A DNA stretch of 64,000 nucleotides from the NCBI RefSeq assembly GCF_037392515.1, contig NC_090291.1:2506501-2570500 (forward strand), read 5' to 3'. Of the stretch, positions 12,450 to 24,178 are shown one piece after another. The stretch's first letter is position 1. Every line of letters starts with the position of its first letter. The translations under genes and the position numbers were made by a program. The DNA comes from Haliotis asinina. Lineage: Eukaryota; Mollusca; Gastropoda; Lepetellida; Haliotidae. Under the pieces are notes generated by a model. The model saw only the letters and a program-made list of their open reading frames with translations. It had not been told where the DNA came from and made no database searches.

Positions 12450-13045
12450 CTAGAGCCAGTCTAAGTAAACTTATCGTCAGTACTTTTCGTTACACTCCAC
12501 TACTGAGTCTAACAAAACCATATGGGAGGTCGTGTCAGGTAACCTTTGAGATTGGCCAATCAGAGCACAGCTTACCAAATCGCGAAAGTGCACATTCGCA
12601 CATACCTTTAGAACTTTTTATCTCGAAAAGGTTCGTACCCGAACGCTTCCGAATGCTATTTAGCCTTCCGGGTGATGGACACGGCGTACGTACAACTATG
12701 ACAACGGTGATCGAACAGTCGCTGAAAATGGTGTTTTTGGTAACATTCAAGGATGTTATCTTGCGGAAATATTAGCTAATGGTAACCATGTCAACAGAAA
12801 CCCCAAAGCGTATATACTACAGGTCAAATAACTGTGTTATATGCGGATTTTTGTTTGTGGAGAGATCTATGTCAGGGAGCTCAATATTTTGGAAAAACCT
12901 CCGATCTTTTTAACTGTCTCGCGTTTGATTCGACGGTCTTTGGTCGCTCAAAGGTTACCTGACGCGACCTTCTACTAGGTTTTGTTAGACTTAGTGGTGG
13001 AGTGTAACGAAATACACGAGACTAAGTTTACTTAGACTGGTCTAG
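12450..13045. mobile_element. Foldback/MITE-like element with ~97-bp terminal inverted repeats
   Basis: The left arm (12,450-12,548) starts CTAGAGCCAGTCTAAGTAAA and the right arm (12,950-13,045), reverse-complemented, starts CTAGACCAGTCTAAGTAAA. Along both arms the blocks TTCGTTACACTCCAC, GTCTAACAAAACC and GTCAGGTAACCTTT occur in the same order. The 400-bp core has only one short frame (71 codons) and no transposase motif, so the element is non-autonomous. I could not settle a target-site duplication. Confidence 0.85.
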
Positions 13046-13134
13046 AGCATTCCACGTTAGTGGCGATGGTTGTATGTGCTCGAACTTTCAGGAAATGACT
13101 GAATGTATATACAAATGCTAGATGCCGTGTTGTC

Positions 13135-13162
13135 GACGGACACGGACACGGACACGGACACT
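13135..13162. repeat. (GGACAC)n microsatellite
   Basis: Four to five hexanucleotide units. Confidence 0.85.
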
Positions 13163-13827
13163 GACTCTGGGGTATATAGTCCTAGGCCAAATATTAGAAA
13201 AGTCCCTATCTTTTAGGATCTCTCAGCAGCAGTAAACGTGTTATTCAGTAATTAGTATGACACCTCCCACCCTCCAAAAATTCTTGTTGATGTGGAACTA
13301 GCAACAGGAGATATCAGGTTACTAAAAACTAACTGGGTTCAGTCCACTGTTGAAACAGTGTCCACATGTTCATAAACAAACTGCTTGAGAATTGATCACA
13401 TTGTCTAATGTGTGGTGACAAGCACTGGTGTTCAACATGGTCAAGATATGCAGTATGGGTGATAAGGCTAGGTGTATCATATTACCTGATTTTCATGATA
13501 TTTCTACATTTGGCCTAGGAGTATATAGGCCTACATCTTCAATATCCGTCAACGTAGTCGCTGCCAGACCGCTCGTTCTCAGTAACTGTCTCTCTCTCAC
13601 ACTAAGACTTTGGTGAGTTTGCTATATATTTTGTGACCCATTGCGTTAGATTTTGTCTCATTTGTATTGTATTTGAAATCGGTATTATGAAATTGACTTG
13701 TGACTTTGTATAACTTGCTCTGTTTACTTATTAATACAATATTTGAATATTTTAGACTTGTCTTTGTTCTGTTTTGCTGGTTCGCAGGGGATTTCTTACA
13801 CCTTTTGTCACGGCAAATTGGGGGGGT

Positions 13828-14335
13828 CGCGGTGGGCGAGTTGTCTAAGGCGCCAGGCTACTAATCCAGCGAGCTTGGAGGTGCTAGGATCGAGCCCACC
13901 TGTGACCGGGTGTAAAAAACCTTGGGGTCAACTTTGTGTGCAGACTCACACAAAGCAGTGTTGTCACAACCCCTAGTGTGCACTTAAAAGAACCCACGAA
14001 TCCGTTGGTAGATGACCAGATGGTGGCCACATGAATACGTACAAACACCTAGTTGCGGGTACAGCAACGTGCAGTAGACATGGACAAAGTATCGTGACTA
14101 TGTGTCCCAGTCCACCCAGCTGTGAATGGGTACCTCGTAATGATGGGAAAGCCACATTTACTCGGTGCGCCTGGTAACTCTGCAAGAGTTGTATGATCCT
14201 CAGGGAGTTGAAATTGGAAATACGATGTCCGTTGTTATGGACATCCAATAATCGAGGGAAAAAAGCGCCCTTGAGCAGTTGAACTAACTGGATATCGGCG
14301 CTATACAAATATCTAGTTGTATAGTTGTATTGTAA
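13828..14335 (+). mobile_element. Long tRNA-headed SINE (family 4)
   Basis: The head GTGGGCGAGTTGTCTAAGGC and the B-box-like GCTAGGATCGAGCCCACC at about 70 bp spacing look like a Ser/Leu-type tRNA relic. A body of about 400 bp follows, containing CCAGCTGTGAATGGGTACCT and ending GGCGCTATACAAATATC. That type of tail is seen in widely distributed animal SINEs. This assignment rests on memory of such tails and not on a search. Confidence 0.6.
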
Positions 14336-14339
14336 CAAA

Positions 14340-15150
14340 GGCTTCAGGTAGCGGACAAGCGAAAAATAACAAGCAACCTAAGCACTTGGTATCAACATTC
14401 CCCTTTCTAACGTACCATTTGTTCATACACTATTACACTTTAAAGAAAAAAGTGTTTAATGACCGATGTGTCTAACTTTGTGACAACAACACTAGATTCA
14501 GTCTATTTTTATGTTCTGCTGATTTTGCTTGCAGTGCAATCTGTGTAAGAGGTTCTAAATCTCAAATTTGACAACTAATGATTTTTGCTCCATGTATTTC
14601 ACAATTCCTGAATACCCAAACAGAATAAATAATTAAGCAGAATCCGATTTACAGATGTGTGTTGTTTGTTTTTTTTGGTATTCTGTTCTGATGCAGTTAT
14701 AATTACTTTATTTATTGTAAACCGACCGACTTAAATTTAGATTAGGATTGCCTTGTGAAACGCATAAAATGCTGCCCTAATATATGTCATATGTTAGAAC
14801 TTTCTCCACGTGCACCATTACTGGCGGATACGACCGCACTCAGGCCGGAACAACGATGACTTGACATTATTACAAAAATAATTTACATATCACGTGACCT
14901 TTTAACGTACATCGCCAAGGCTTGGATGTCTCTGTGGAGCTGAACAGTCACCGTCCAAAATGAATAAATACGTAAACAAAATATGTTCTGTTTTGTTTTA
15001 ATATATTTTTTCAAAGAATATTAAACGTTTCGTGAATATGGTTTCCCAAATGTTCAGAAAGGTAAAACTCATTGTAATCTGTTTAACTGACTTTATGAGC
15101 TACAGTGGTATGAGCCGCGACAAACGGAATCTGTGATAGATGAGGTATCA
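14340..15150. other. AT-rich stretch without a recognised gene
   Basis: I see no open frame over 60 codons and no repeat family here. Confidence 0.5.
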
Positions 15151-15164
15151 GATGGTCTGTAAAC

Positions 15165-15300
15165 GTGGGGAAGACACGCACCCGGACGGGTATTAGAGCG
15201 GGAACACACACAGTCTGGTGGGCGAATGGCGACACACACAATCGGATGGGAGAATTGCGACCCCCACAATCGAATAGGAGAATGGCGACCCACACTGAGT
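15165..15300. repeat. Degenerate short tandem units, possible seed of the 28-bp array
   Basis: Three to four diverged units of the form GCGACACACACAATCGGATG plus GGAGAAT occur here. The CACACAATCGG core reappears in the large array at 17-18.4 kb and singly near 16,259 and 16,388. Confidence 0.6.
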
Positions 15301-15359
15301 GGCCAATGATTCCGATGTGGAGACCAGCTCTGTCACTTACACACATTCAGAAGTTCGAC

Positions 15360-15464
15360 GGCGATTCTTCATCGTCGACGTAGTCGTAGGTGGAGCGACG
15401 GCCTTGGCCGAAACCCCGACTAGTCGCACAATCCGTCCACTTCTCGTTTCTCTGACAGGTCTCC
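15360..15464. repeat. Left flank of a duplicated segment (partner at 22.06-22.2 kb)
   Basis: The order GTAGTCGTAGGTGGAG, GGCCTTGGCCGAAACCCCGA and GTCCACTTCTCGTTTCT parallels GTAATCGGCGTAGGCATTGG, GGCTTTGACCAACACCCCGA and GTCCGTTCGCTTCTGTCT at 22,087-22,165. Confidence 0.65.
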
Positions 15465-15945
15465 TTGGTTGGCCTCCCTGGTTGGTCTCGTCGGTTGGTC
15501 TCGCTGGTTGGTCTCGCTAGTTGGTCTCGCTAGTTGGTCTCGCTGGTTGGTCTCGCTGGTTGGTCTCACTAGTTGGTCTCGCTAGTTGGTCTCGCTAGTT
15601 GGTCTCGCTGGTTGGTCTCACTAGTTGTTCTCGCTGGTTGGTCTCACTAGTTGGTCTCGCTAGTTGGTCTCGCTAGTTGGTCTCACTAGTTGGTCTCTCT
15701 AGTTGTTCTCGTTAGTTGGTCTCACTAGTTGGTCTCACTAGTTGGTCTCGCTAGTTGGTCTCACTAGTTGGTCTCACTAATTGGTCTCGCTGGTTGTTCT
15801 CGTTAGTTGGTCTCACTAGTTGGTCTCGTTAGTTGGTCTCACTAGTTGGTATCACTAGTTGGTCTCACTAGTTGGTCTCGTTAGTTGGTCTCGCTGGTTG
15901 GTCTCGCTGGTTGGTCTCACTAGTTGGTCTCACTAGTTGTTCTTC
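15465..15945. repeat. 13-bp minisatellite, about 36 copies
   Basis: The unit is TTGGTCTCGCTAG, with G/A and T/C variants and occasional TTGTTCTC. It lies exactly inside a segment whose paralogue at 22 kb has only CTGGTCTCCGTGATCGATCT at the equivalent place. Confidence 0.95.
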
Positions 15946-16165
15946 CCCACTGACTATATCAGTCAGGGTTTTATACACAGGGCCATTACGCCACATTGTG
16001 CAAGGTCTCTGACCCATGCACATGTACATACGTAAGATTTGGCAACTTAAGGGGTGTTAATTGACATGTATTGATAGCGTTTGAGAATTAAGGGTCCTGC
16101 CCGGAGGGTTTTATGATAAGAGGGGATACACCGTCTGTTTGGTGAATACATTACATAGACGAAGG
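15946..16165. repeat. Right flank of a duplicated segment (partner at 22,215-22,435)
   Basis: Shared ordered blocks include CCATTACGCCACATTGTG, AACATACGTAAGAT (with variants), GATAGCGTT, GGGTCCTGCCCGGAGG and GATAAGAGGGGATACAC. Identity by eye is high, with small indels. Confidence 0.85.
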
Positions 16166-16584
16166 AGATAGAATTTCGGTGCATTTTGGACATAAATGGA
16201 AACAAATAGATCATTTGAATAAATGAACTTTCAGGAAACTGAAATGGCATAGTCTATGATACAATCGAATAGGAGAATGGCGAGACACAAATAGACGTGG
16301 CAACAAATACACTCGGATATTCAGTTCAGTTTATATGTTATTAACCTTAAGTTGTTCAAAGTATCCATGGTATTCGAAGGGCGACAAACACAATCGGGGG
16401 AAAGTGAGCCAGCAAGCAATTATCAAAAGTATTTGTACTTGATCTGACAATAATCTCTTGCCAGAGATAATGTATTTTCCTGTTTCGAAAAAAGTTGAAA
16501 GGTCACTGAACTGAAATGGATGCTGTCATGCTGATTACTGCCGGCCCCGTCACCCCGCACTGAATGCATGTATCCGCAGGAAGC

Positions 16585-16935
16585 TGCAGCAGCCACGAGA
16601 TCACCCCTGCTTTGTGTGTATGCTGTACTGTTGCCCGGCAGCCACGAGAGATCACCCCTGCTTTGTGTGTATGCTGTACTGTTGCCCGGCAGCCACGAGA
16701 GATCACCCCTGCTTTGTGTGTATGCTGTACTGCTGCCCGGCAGCCACGAGAGATCACCCCTGCTTTGTGTGTATGCTGTACTGTTGCCCAGCAGCCACGA
16801 GAGATCATCCCTGCTTTGTGTGTATGCTGTACTGTTGCCCGGCAGCCACGAGAGATCACCCCTGCTTTGTGTGTATGCTGTACTGTTGCCCAGCAGCCAT
16901 GAGAGATCATCCCTGCTTTGTGTGTATGCTGTACC
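16585..16935. repeat. 51-bp minisatellite, about 7 copies
   Basis: The unit contains CACGAGAGATCACCCCTGCT, TTGTGTGTATGCTGTACTGT and TGCCCGGCAGC. At 51 bases it keeps frames open on both strands (up to 155 codons). These are array artefacts. Confidence 0.95.
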
Positions 16936-16964
16936 GTTCCCATCGTCGTATAAAACTCACATAC

Positions 16965-18400
16965 ACACAATCAGGTATGAGAGCGGCAAAACACACAATC
17001 AGGTGTGAGAGAGGCAACACACACAATCAGGTGTGAAAGCGGCAACACACACAATCAGGTGTGAAAGCGGCAACACACACAATCAGGTATGAAAGCGGCA
17101 ACACACGCAATCGGGTGTGAGAGAGGCAACACACACAATCAGGTGTGAAAGCGGCAACACACACAATCAGGTGTGAGAGAGGCAACACACACAATCGGGT
17201 GTGAAAGCGGCAACACACACAATCGGGTGTGAGAGAGGCAACACACACAATCAGGTATGAAAGCGGCAACACACGCAATCGGGTGTGAGAGAGGCAACAC
17301 ACACAATCAGGTGTGAAAGCGGCAACACACACAATCAGGTATGAAAGCGGCAACACACACAATCAGGTATGAAAGCGGCAACACACACAATCGGGTGTGA
17401 AAGCGGCAACACACACAATCAGGTGTGAAAGCGGCAACACACGCAATCGGGTGTGAAAGCGGCAACACACGCAATCGGGTGTGAGAGAGGCAACACACAC
17501 AATCAGGTGTGAAAGTGGCAACACACACAATCGGGTGTGAAAGCGGCAACACACGCAATCGGGTGTGAGAGAGGCAACACACACAATCAGGTATGAAAGC
17601 GGCAACACACGCAATCGGGTGTGAAAGCGGCAACACACGCAATCGGGTGTGAGAGAGGCAACACACACAATCAGGTATGAAAGCGGCAACACACGCAATC
17701 GGGTGTGAAAGCGGCAACACACGCAATCGGGTGTGAGAGAGGCAACCCACACAATCAGGTGTGAAAGCGGCAACACACGCAATCGGGTGTGAGAGAGGCA
17801 ACACACACAATCAGGTGTGAGAGAGGCAACACACACAATCAGGTGTGAGAGAGGCAACACACACAATCAGGTATGAAAGCGGCAACACACGCAATCGGGT
17901 GTGAGAGAGGCAACACACACAATCGGGTGTGAGAGAGGCAACACACACAATCAGGTGTGAAAGCGGCAACACACACAATCAGGTATGAAAGCGGCATCAG
18001 ACACAATCAGGTGTGAAAGCGGCAACACACACAATCGGGTGTGAGAGAGGCAACACACACAATCAGGTATGAAAGCGGCAACACACGCAATCGGGTGTGA
18101 GAGAGGCAACACACACAATCAGGTGTGAGAGAGGCAACACACACAATCAGGTGTGAGAGAGGCAACACACACAATCAGGTATGAAAGCGGCAACACACGC
18201 AATCGGGTGTGAGAGAGGCAACACACACAATCGTTGTGTGAGAGCTGCGACACACACAATCAGGTATGAAAGCGGCAACACACACAATCGGGTATGAAAG
18301 CGGCAACACACACAATCGGGTATGAAAGCGGCAACACACACAATCGGGTGTGAAAGCGGCAACACACACAATCAGGTATGAGAGCGTCAACACACACACG
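16965..18400. repeat. 28-bp minisatellite, about 51 copies
   Basis: Units are GGCAACACACACAATCAGGT plus GTGAAAGC, with two main variants (AATCAGGTRTGAAAGC and AATCGGGTGTGAGAGA) that alternate irregularly, suggesting a higher-order structure. Since 28 is not divisible by three, the open frames (to 167 codons of CVCCLSHTRL type) cycle through all three frames. There are no unique spacers, so it is not a CRISPR array. Confidence 0.96.
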
Positions 18401-19450
18401 ATAAGTCTGAGTCATATTAGTTGTAATAAACATATGTTTTTACAGTTGTTACTCCCTGGGTGTTCATCTGTTTATATGGGTTCACTGGAGTGTGGCGAGG
18501 TTTCGGTTGATATCAAATCATATTCAGATTTGAGGTCGTGGTCATTGTCAGTGAATATAGCTTTACGCCGCATCAGCTGTATTACACAAATATGACTGGG
18601 AGACACACTACAAATATGCTTCACTCACGCACCGATGTAGGCAGTCATATCCGGGTCGTTGACGTTACTAATGAATGCTTCAAGGTCACATGCAACGTAA
18701 AACACAACTTTGCAGATTCTTATACCTCCCGGTATGCACTTACAGAAAGAAATCATCACGCATGCGCAGTGTATAGGTTCGCGGACCTTGAAATAGTATG
18801 TCTGCCCGGAGTATGAGGTCGTCAACAGTCGTCTAATCTTGGTTGTGTACGAAAGCAAGTAAATAATCTTCTCGTTGCATAAAAAACACGAAAAGAACAA
18901 ACAATGCAAACAAACATGTTGATTGTGATAAGCTGACTATGTCAGAGGGAAAACACAATCTCTGGTTTATTGACACCTATATGTCTGCCTGTCTTCTGCT
19001 ACTGACAATATGCAAAATACACATCTTCAGTCATTGATTGCGATTTGGAATTAACGCCCATCGGGCTTGTAAGCCGTAAACAAATAGCCGGCTCAGCCTA
19101 TTGGAAAATGAGCGCACACCCACCCATTCTGCCCGGATTCTGTCTCTCGGGAGCTTCGTTTTGACGGAAGTTAACCCAAGTACAAATATTGCATTTTTGA
19201 TTTGCGATTATACGCTTATATTTTTGTTTTTGTTTCTTAATCAGCAATACCTTTTTTGTCATGAATAACCGGTGAATGTGTTTAATTACGTTTGATATTT
19301 GGGTTGCATGTGACCTTTAACTCTACCGCCCCAGTACGAATAACACTGGTTTTAAAATCAATCAAATTGTTTCTTCTCCCATATGATGCAGACAGGTGGA
19401 TGCGGTATCGTGTTATGATGTCTGACTTGGATGAGATTGTTTGAATACTG
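18401..19450. other. Stretch without a recognised gene
   Basis: Only short frames (94 codons at most, minus, 18,625-18,909) without domain features. No repeat copies were recognised. Confidence 0.45.
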
Positions 19451-19454
19451 ACGC

Positions 19455-19690
19455 GTGGCGACCCGGGGTAGAATACGCCTTAAGCAAACCGTGCTTGCCT
19501 CAAAAGGCGACTATGCTTGTTGTAAGAGGCGACTAACGGAATGGAACAGTCAGGCTTGCTGATTTGGTTGACATCGGTTCCCAACTGCGCAGATCGATGC
19601 TCATGCTGTTGGTTGTCTGGTCCAAAATCGATTATTTACAGACCGCCGCCATATTGCTTGAGTATTGTCGAGTGCTCACTCACTGACTCA
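19455..19690 (+). mobile_element. SINE family 2, near full length
   Basis: The head contains GGCGACTATGCTTGTTGTAA and GAGGCGACTAACGGAAT, then CATCGGTTCCCAACTGCGCA, GATCGATGCTCATGCTGTTG and ACAGACCGCCGCCATATTGC. It ends in a (CTCA)n-like tail (CTCACTCACTGACTCAC). This copy shows the true orientation of the family. Confidence 0.85.
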
Positions 19691-19848
19691 CTAAAATAAT
19701 TTTATTATCATTCAGTTACTGCATAATTCATCCGTGGAGGATTCTGTGTCACCCGATCACATAAACCAGTTTTCCGTTAACGTTCAGCTCAATGTATAAC
19801 AGTGGACAGTCGAGACTGGTTATTTTCGGATCTTGGCGTTTTAAAACG

Positions 19849-19983
19849 AGTGAATGATTTGGTTTTATGCCGCTTTTACACTGCTCCAGCAGTACCATGA
19901 TGGGGAACACCATAGGGGACACCATGGGGACATGAAGGGAATCAAACCCGGATCTTCAGTGTGACGAGTGAAAGCTTCAACCT
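19849..19983 (-). mobile_element. SINE family 1 copy
   Basis: The tail TTTGGTTTTATGCCGC comes first, then a locally duplicated GGGGAACACCATAGGGGACACC region and AAGGGAATCAAACCCGGATC (the reverse B box). Confidence 0.8.
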
Positions 19984-20904
19984 AAACCAATGCAAACTTT
20001 GGTCAAACAGGGTTAATCTAGGATAACAATACCCAAACTAACAACCATAGAATTTAACCACTATAATAATGCAAAGTGGGCGATAGGAGGAGTAACAATC
20101 CCATTTACAGTCAAAAGGAGCCCCAGTCAGTTGGGAGATTCAGGAGAAATCTAGACTTGCTTCATTTAAGACTCTAGCATTTTATTGCAGAGAGGGCTAA
20201 ACAGGGACAAAAGTATGGTTTAGGGATTGTGAGACAGACTAAGCAGTCACGTGCATGACTAGGCAGTCACGTGTATGATCGCTTTACGGTATAGCGATCG
20301 TATTTTACTGCTTGACAAAGCTCCGATTATATATTCAATGCATGTTTATAGGGCAGATCGAGCTTCAATAACGCACAGAGTGTGAACGAAGCTATCCGAA
20401 AGGGATATTTATTAAAATACGTATTCGCTATCGATAGCTAAATAATAACACTGATCGGTATTCATAACTGAATGAAAACTGTAACGCCCTTTAACGATGA
20501 CGTCACATATATAAGGTCACGTGTACTGAGGGTTCAGAAACTGTGGACAACTGAGGTCAACTGAGCTATAACATATTACAGTACCATGTGCATACACTGG
20601 TCAGCTTGAGTTATACCAGGGTCAACACGAGGTCAACTCGGTATTTAAAAGAGAACACAGTGACTGTACTCATTGCGCAATATAAAGCAGGGACGTAGGC
20701 TGGGCACGTCACAGCACTACCCCAGCTAGAAGCCTTGACCTAGCTATGAGTACACAGTGACTAGGCTGTTTGGCGTACACATACCTACTCTGTAAACACC
20801 CTGCTATAGTAACTGCACTGGGATTTGTTGACGCTACACTCCTTACGCTCGTATCTTAAAGAGGTTAATGTACGGACATCCTCTATATCACTAAGGATAA
20901 CATG

Positions 20905-21184
<280 letters not shown>

Positions 21185-21599
21185 GTGTACCGCACGTAGT
21201 TTCACACAAGATGGCATTTTAAACAGAGAGGTCGATTAATCTCTACGAAGCATTATTTCTGTTGACCTTACTGATTCTGTTTATCGTGTAGTTGTTACTT
21301 ATTGGATGATGTGCGTCTACGGGTTACACTATCAAAAGTCAAGGTTACACAATCTGAATATAGCAACCAGGTGTATACAGACCAAACGTGTTAAAAATCG
21401 ACCCAGTTAATGACGTCACACGAGTACAGCGTCGACTGACATAAACAGAGGCTGTATGATATCCAGCTAAAAGGGCGGATCAAATTGCTGAATAAAGTTT
21501 CACCAGTCGCCTTGAGTAAGTGTGACGGGTGGATCGTCCACTTGTAATGCATGGCCATGGTCATGCAGGTGTTGTATTACAACCTGACATACTGGCATA

Positions 21600-21720
21600 G
21601 TGGCATACTGGCACTAGGCGTAGAGGATGTGCGGCCAAACTTAGTCATTACATACGCCATGTTTTCAGACGAGTCCAGATTTCGCTTGCGCTTCATTCGT
21701 GGCGACGTCGGAATGATCTT
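21600..21720 (+). mobile_element. Tc1/mariner transposase fragment (first catalytic Asp block)
   Basis: The frame at 21,650-21,715 reads MFSDESRFRLRFIRG, the Tc1-family signature around the first catalytic aspartate (consensus LFSDESRF-L---DG). Only this short piece is recognisable and no inverted termini were found. Confidence 0.7.
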
Positions 21721-21824
21721 CTAGCCAACGTCAGCCCCTGGACTGAGACCTCATTGCAAAGGTGTTTGTAGAACGAATATGCTGTGGTATAGATACCTTT
21801 CGTGCAAGATTTGTGTGTTTGTTG

Positions 21825-21960
21825 GTTGGTTGGTTTAACACCATACTCAGCAGCCTTATAGTTGTATGATAGATGTTTGTAAATAATACAGTCTTGACCA
21901 GACAATCCAATGATTGCCATTATGCGCCTCGAAATGAGTAATTAAGATGCGATTACATGC
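21825..21960 (-). mobile_element. SINE family 2 fragment, diverged
   Basis: ACACCATACTCAGCAGCC, TTGTAAATAATACAGTCTTG and ACCAGACAATCCAATGATTG match family 2 from the tail inward. The head half is lost. Confidence 0.65.
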
Positions 21961-22062
21961 ACCAGCAGAGTGAGAAGGGGATCCATATCTCGTAAGTCGT
22001 ATGGGTTTGGGAATCTCAAACCTGATGATGATCGTCAAGAGTATTATTATTGGAAGTCAGCC

Positions 22063-22440
22063 GTAGAGTCACACGCACAGGCAGTAATCGGCGTAGGCAT
22101 TGGTGAGCCGATGGCTTTGACCAACACCCCGACGAAGCTCAAAGTCCGTTCGCTTCTGTCTATGATCTAGGTCCGTCTTGTCTCCCGACTGGTCTCCGTG
22201 ATCGATCTCCCTGACTGAAAATACCAATCAGGTTTTGTACACAAGGCCATTACGCCACGTTGTGTAAGGTCACTGACCCAGGCACTGACATGAACATACG
22301 TAAGATCCACCGACGTAGGGAGGAGTTAACTGACATCTTTTGATAGCGTTGGGAATTAAGAGTCCTGTCCGGAGGGGGCGTTTTGATAAGAGGGGATACA
22401 CGGAATGTTTGCTGAATACATTAAACGGACAAGGGGCTAC
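22063..22440. repeat. Duplicated segment, unexpanded paralogue of 15.36-16.17 kb
   Basis: It holds both flanks of the 15-kb segment in the same order (see CCATTACGCCACGTTGTG, GATAGCGTTGGGAATTAAG and GATAAGAGGGGATACAC), joined by only about 40 bp in place of the 480-bp minisatellite. Confidence 0.8.
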
Positions 22441-22894
22441 GTTATAGACAGCTAGATGGGCGGGCTACTATGTGAATACATGGGAAGGGTCACAGCAGAG
22501 TTCTATCGACAATACATACTGTTGTCCCGTTTCCAAAGCATGAGGATCGTCTTTAATCGACAGATCAGTTCCAGGGTTGTGGTTGAGCCGTGCATTGAAT
22601 CTACGACCAGTGGATCCTGATATGAATATACACATGCACAGCAGTTAAGCGCCACTATTTTCGTAGTGTCTTGATTTCACCACTGGACATCAGAAATACA
22701 AACTATAATTGTTTATGACTGAATTAGCCTTCCATGGATTCTTGAACCCAAGATTGTCAAGACATGACACGGAAAACATACTGCAAGTGCAACTCCATTT
22801 CCCTACCATCTGAATCTTGAAAATCAAGTTTCACACACTTGGTTTCACGGGTCTGTTGTGAGATTCTCCTTTGACTTTAGAGTTAGAAAATCAG

Positions 22895-23085
22895 TCATGA
22901 TGAGAAGAAAGTTAACTACCGCTGAGAGATGGCATGTGATAGGCATGAAAACTCTGGCATGTCATGCAGGGCCATTGCAACGGAAATGGGTCGTCATCAC
23001 AGCGTCATCACCCGTTTAGTTGCCAAACATCATCAAACCAGTGACGTCAATGACAGTCACAGATCTCGTCATGATAGTTACCAGT
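22895..23085 (+). mobile_element. Tc1/mariner transposase fragment (N-terminal HTH)
   Basis: MRRKLTTAERWHVIGMK is followed, in another frame, by GMSCRAIATEMGRHHSVITR and LVAKHHQTSDV. This is the typical HTH DNA-binding start of Tc1-like transposases (AIA-E-GR--S-I-R). A frame change lies within it and the catalytic part is absent downstream. It is in the wrong order relative to the 21.6-kb catalytic fragment, so the two come from separate insertions. Confidence 0.7.
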
Positions 23086-23099
23086 GAGTGTCCAAAGCA

Positions 23100-24045
23100 G
23101 CAGAACACAAAAATAGTGGGTGGCGCTTAACGTTTGTGCAGGTGTATATAAGGGACGCAACTCTAGCATAGGGTTGCGACGTTTCTATGGATGTCTAATT
23201 CTACGGTTCCTTGGGTTGAAAAAAACGTGTTTTTCGTAGTTTCAAAATGTGTTTAAAATAACGCTGCAAACAACATCCCTCCACGTTCACTTACTTACTC
23301 ACACACTCACGCACTCTGAAGTGATACAACCACTACGTACAGTTTGGTATAAATTTTCTTCTTTGTTGTGTTCATTACCACCCTAAATAATATTGTGGGT
23401 ATATGGCGGTGATCTGTACATACACGAATCTGGGTCAGATAATCCAGAGAAGGACATCGATCAACACATCGGTGGTACGTTGACATGCAATCGCTGATTA
23501 CTTAACTGTATCTTCACATATGGGTGATAGTTTTGTTAGCCTTTTCATTATCAGGAACACAACGTTTGGCAGTATATTCTTGCTTCTTCGCCATGCAGGT
23601 GTTCACGTACTTTGTGGAATCAGGCGTCCAGGTCATACAAGTCACAGCGCCTGGTTTACCAATTCAGTGTGTGGTCTCACACGGAAACCATCTTTATCCC
23701 CTAAGCCCACTTAATATGTTGTAAGCAGACAAATGCATTTGGTATCAGCAATAATAGCTCACTCTTGGTTTGCGGTCAGTCCTATATTTTACACGGCTAA
23801 AACAATCGCTAGACAGCACGCTGACAGGTTGATGCAGGTCAAGGCCAGGTGCCCAAAGCGCCAGCGCCACAGCACGTGCCTGGGACATTTTACAAAGGGT
23901 ATTGTATTTATACATTCTGCATGTGAATAATTAGACTTACAGGAAGAGCCAACGGATTGTCGTAAGTTCTTCTTTAAAGAAGGAATATTTCGCCGACAAC
24001 GTAACTTCAGTGTGACCTTCAATTTCACAGAGGCACGCCACAGAG
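23100..24045. other. Stretch without a recognised gene
   Basis: Short overlapping frames up to 79 codons lack domain features. No repeats were recognised. Confidence 0.4.
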
Positions 24046-24051
24046 GCTGCG

Positions 24052-24178
24052 TAGATTGGAGTTCATGCTGTTAATCCCTGGATTGTCTGGTCCAGATCGA
24101 TTATTTACAGGCCGCCGCCATATAGCTGGACTATTGCTGAGTGCGGTGTAAAACTAAATTCACCCACTCACTATCCAT
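24052..24178 (+). mobile_element. SINE family 2, 3' half
   Basis: TTCATGCTGTTAATCCCTGG, TTATTTACAGGCCGCCGCCA, then TATAGCTGGACTATTGCTGA and the shared tail GTGTAAAACTAAATTCACCC. Confidence 0.85.

Noticed and set aside
13848-13903. Functional tRNA gene
   Set aside because: A and B boxes are present but no acceptor stem pairs, and the sequence continues as a SINE body.
16965-18400. CRISPR-like regular 28-bp repeats
   Set aside because: The repeats are directly abutting, with no unique spacers, and the surroundings are animal DNA with SINEs.
20480-20838. Possible solo LTR (TGTAACG to CGCTACA, with TATATAAGG inside)
   Set aside because: No target-site duplication, the TATA-like word is too close to the left end, and there is no second copy to set the boundaries.
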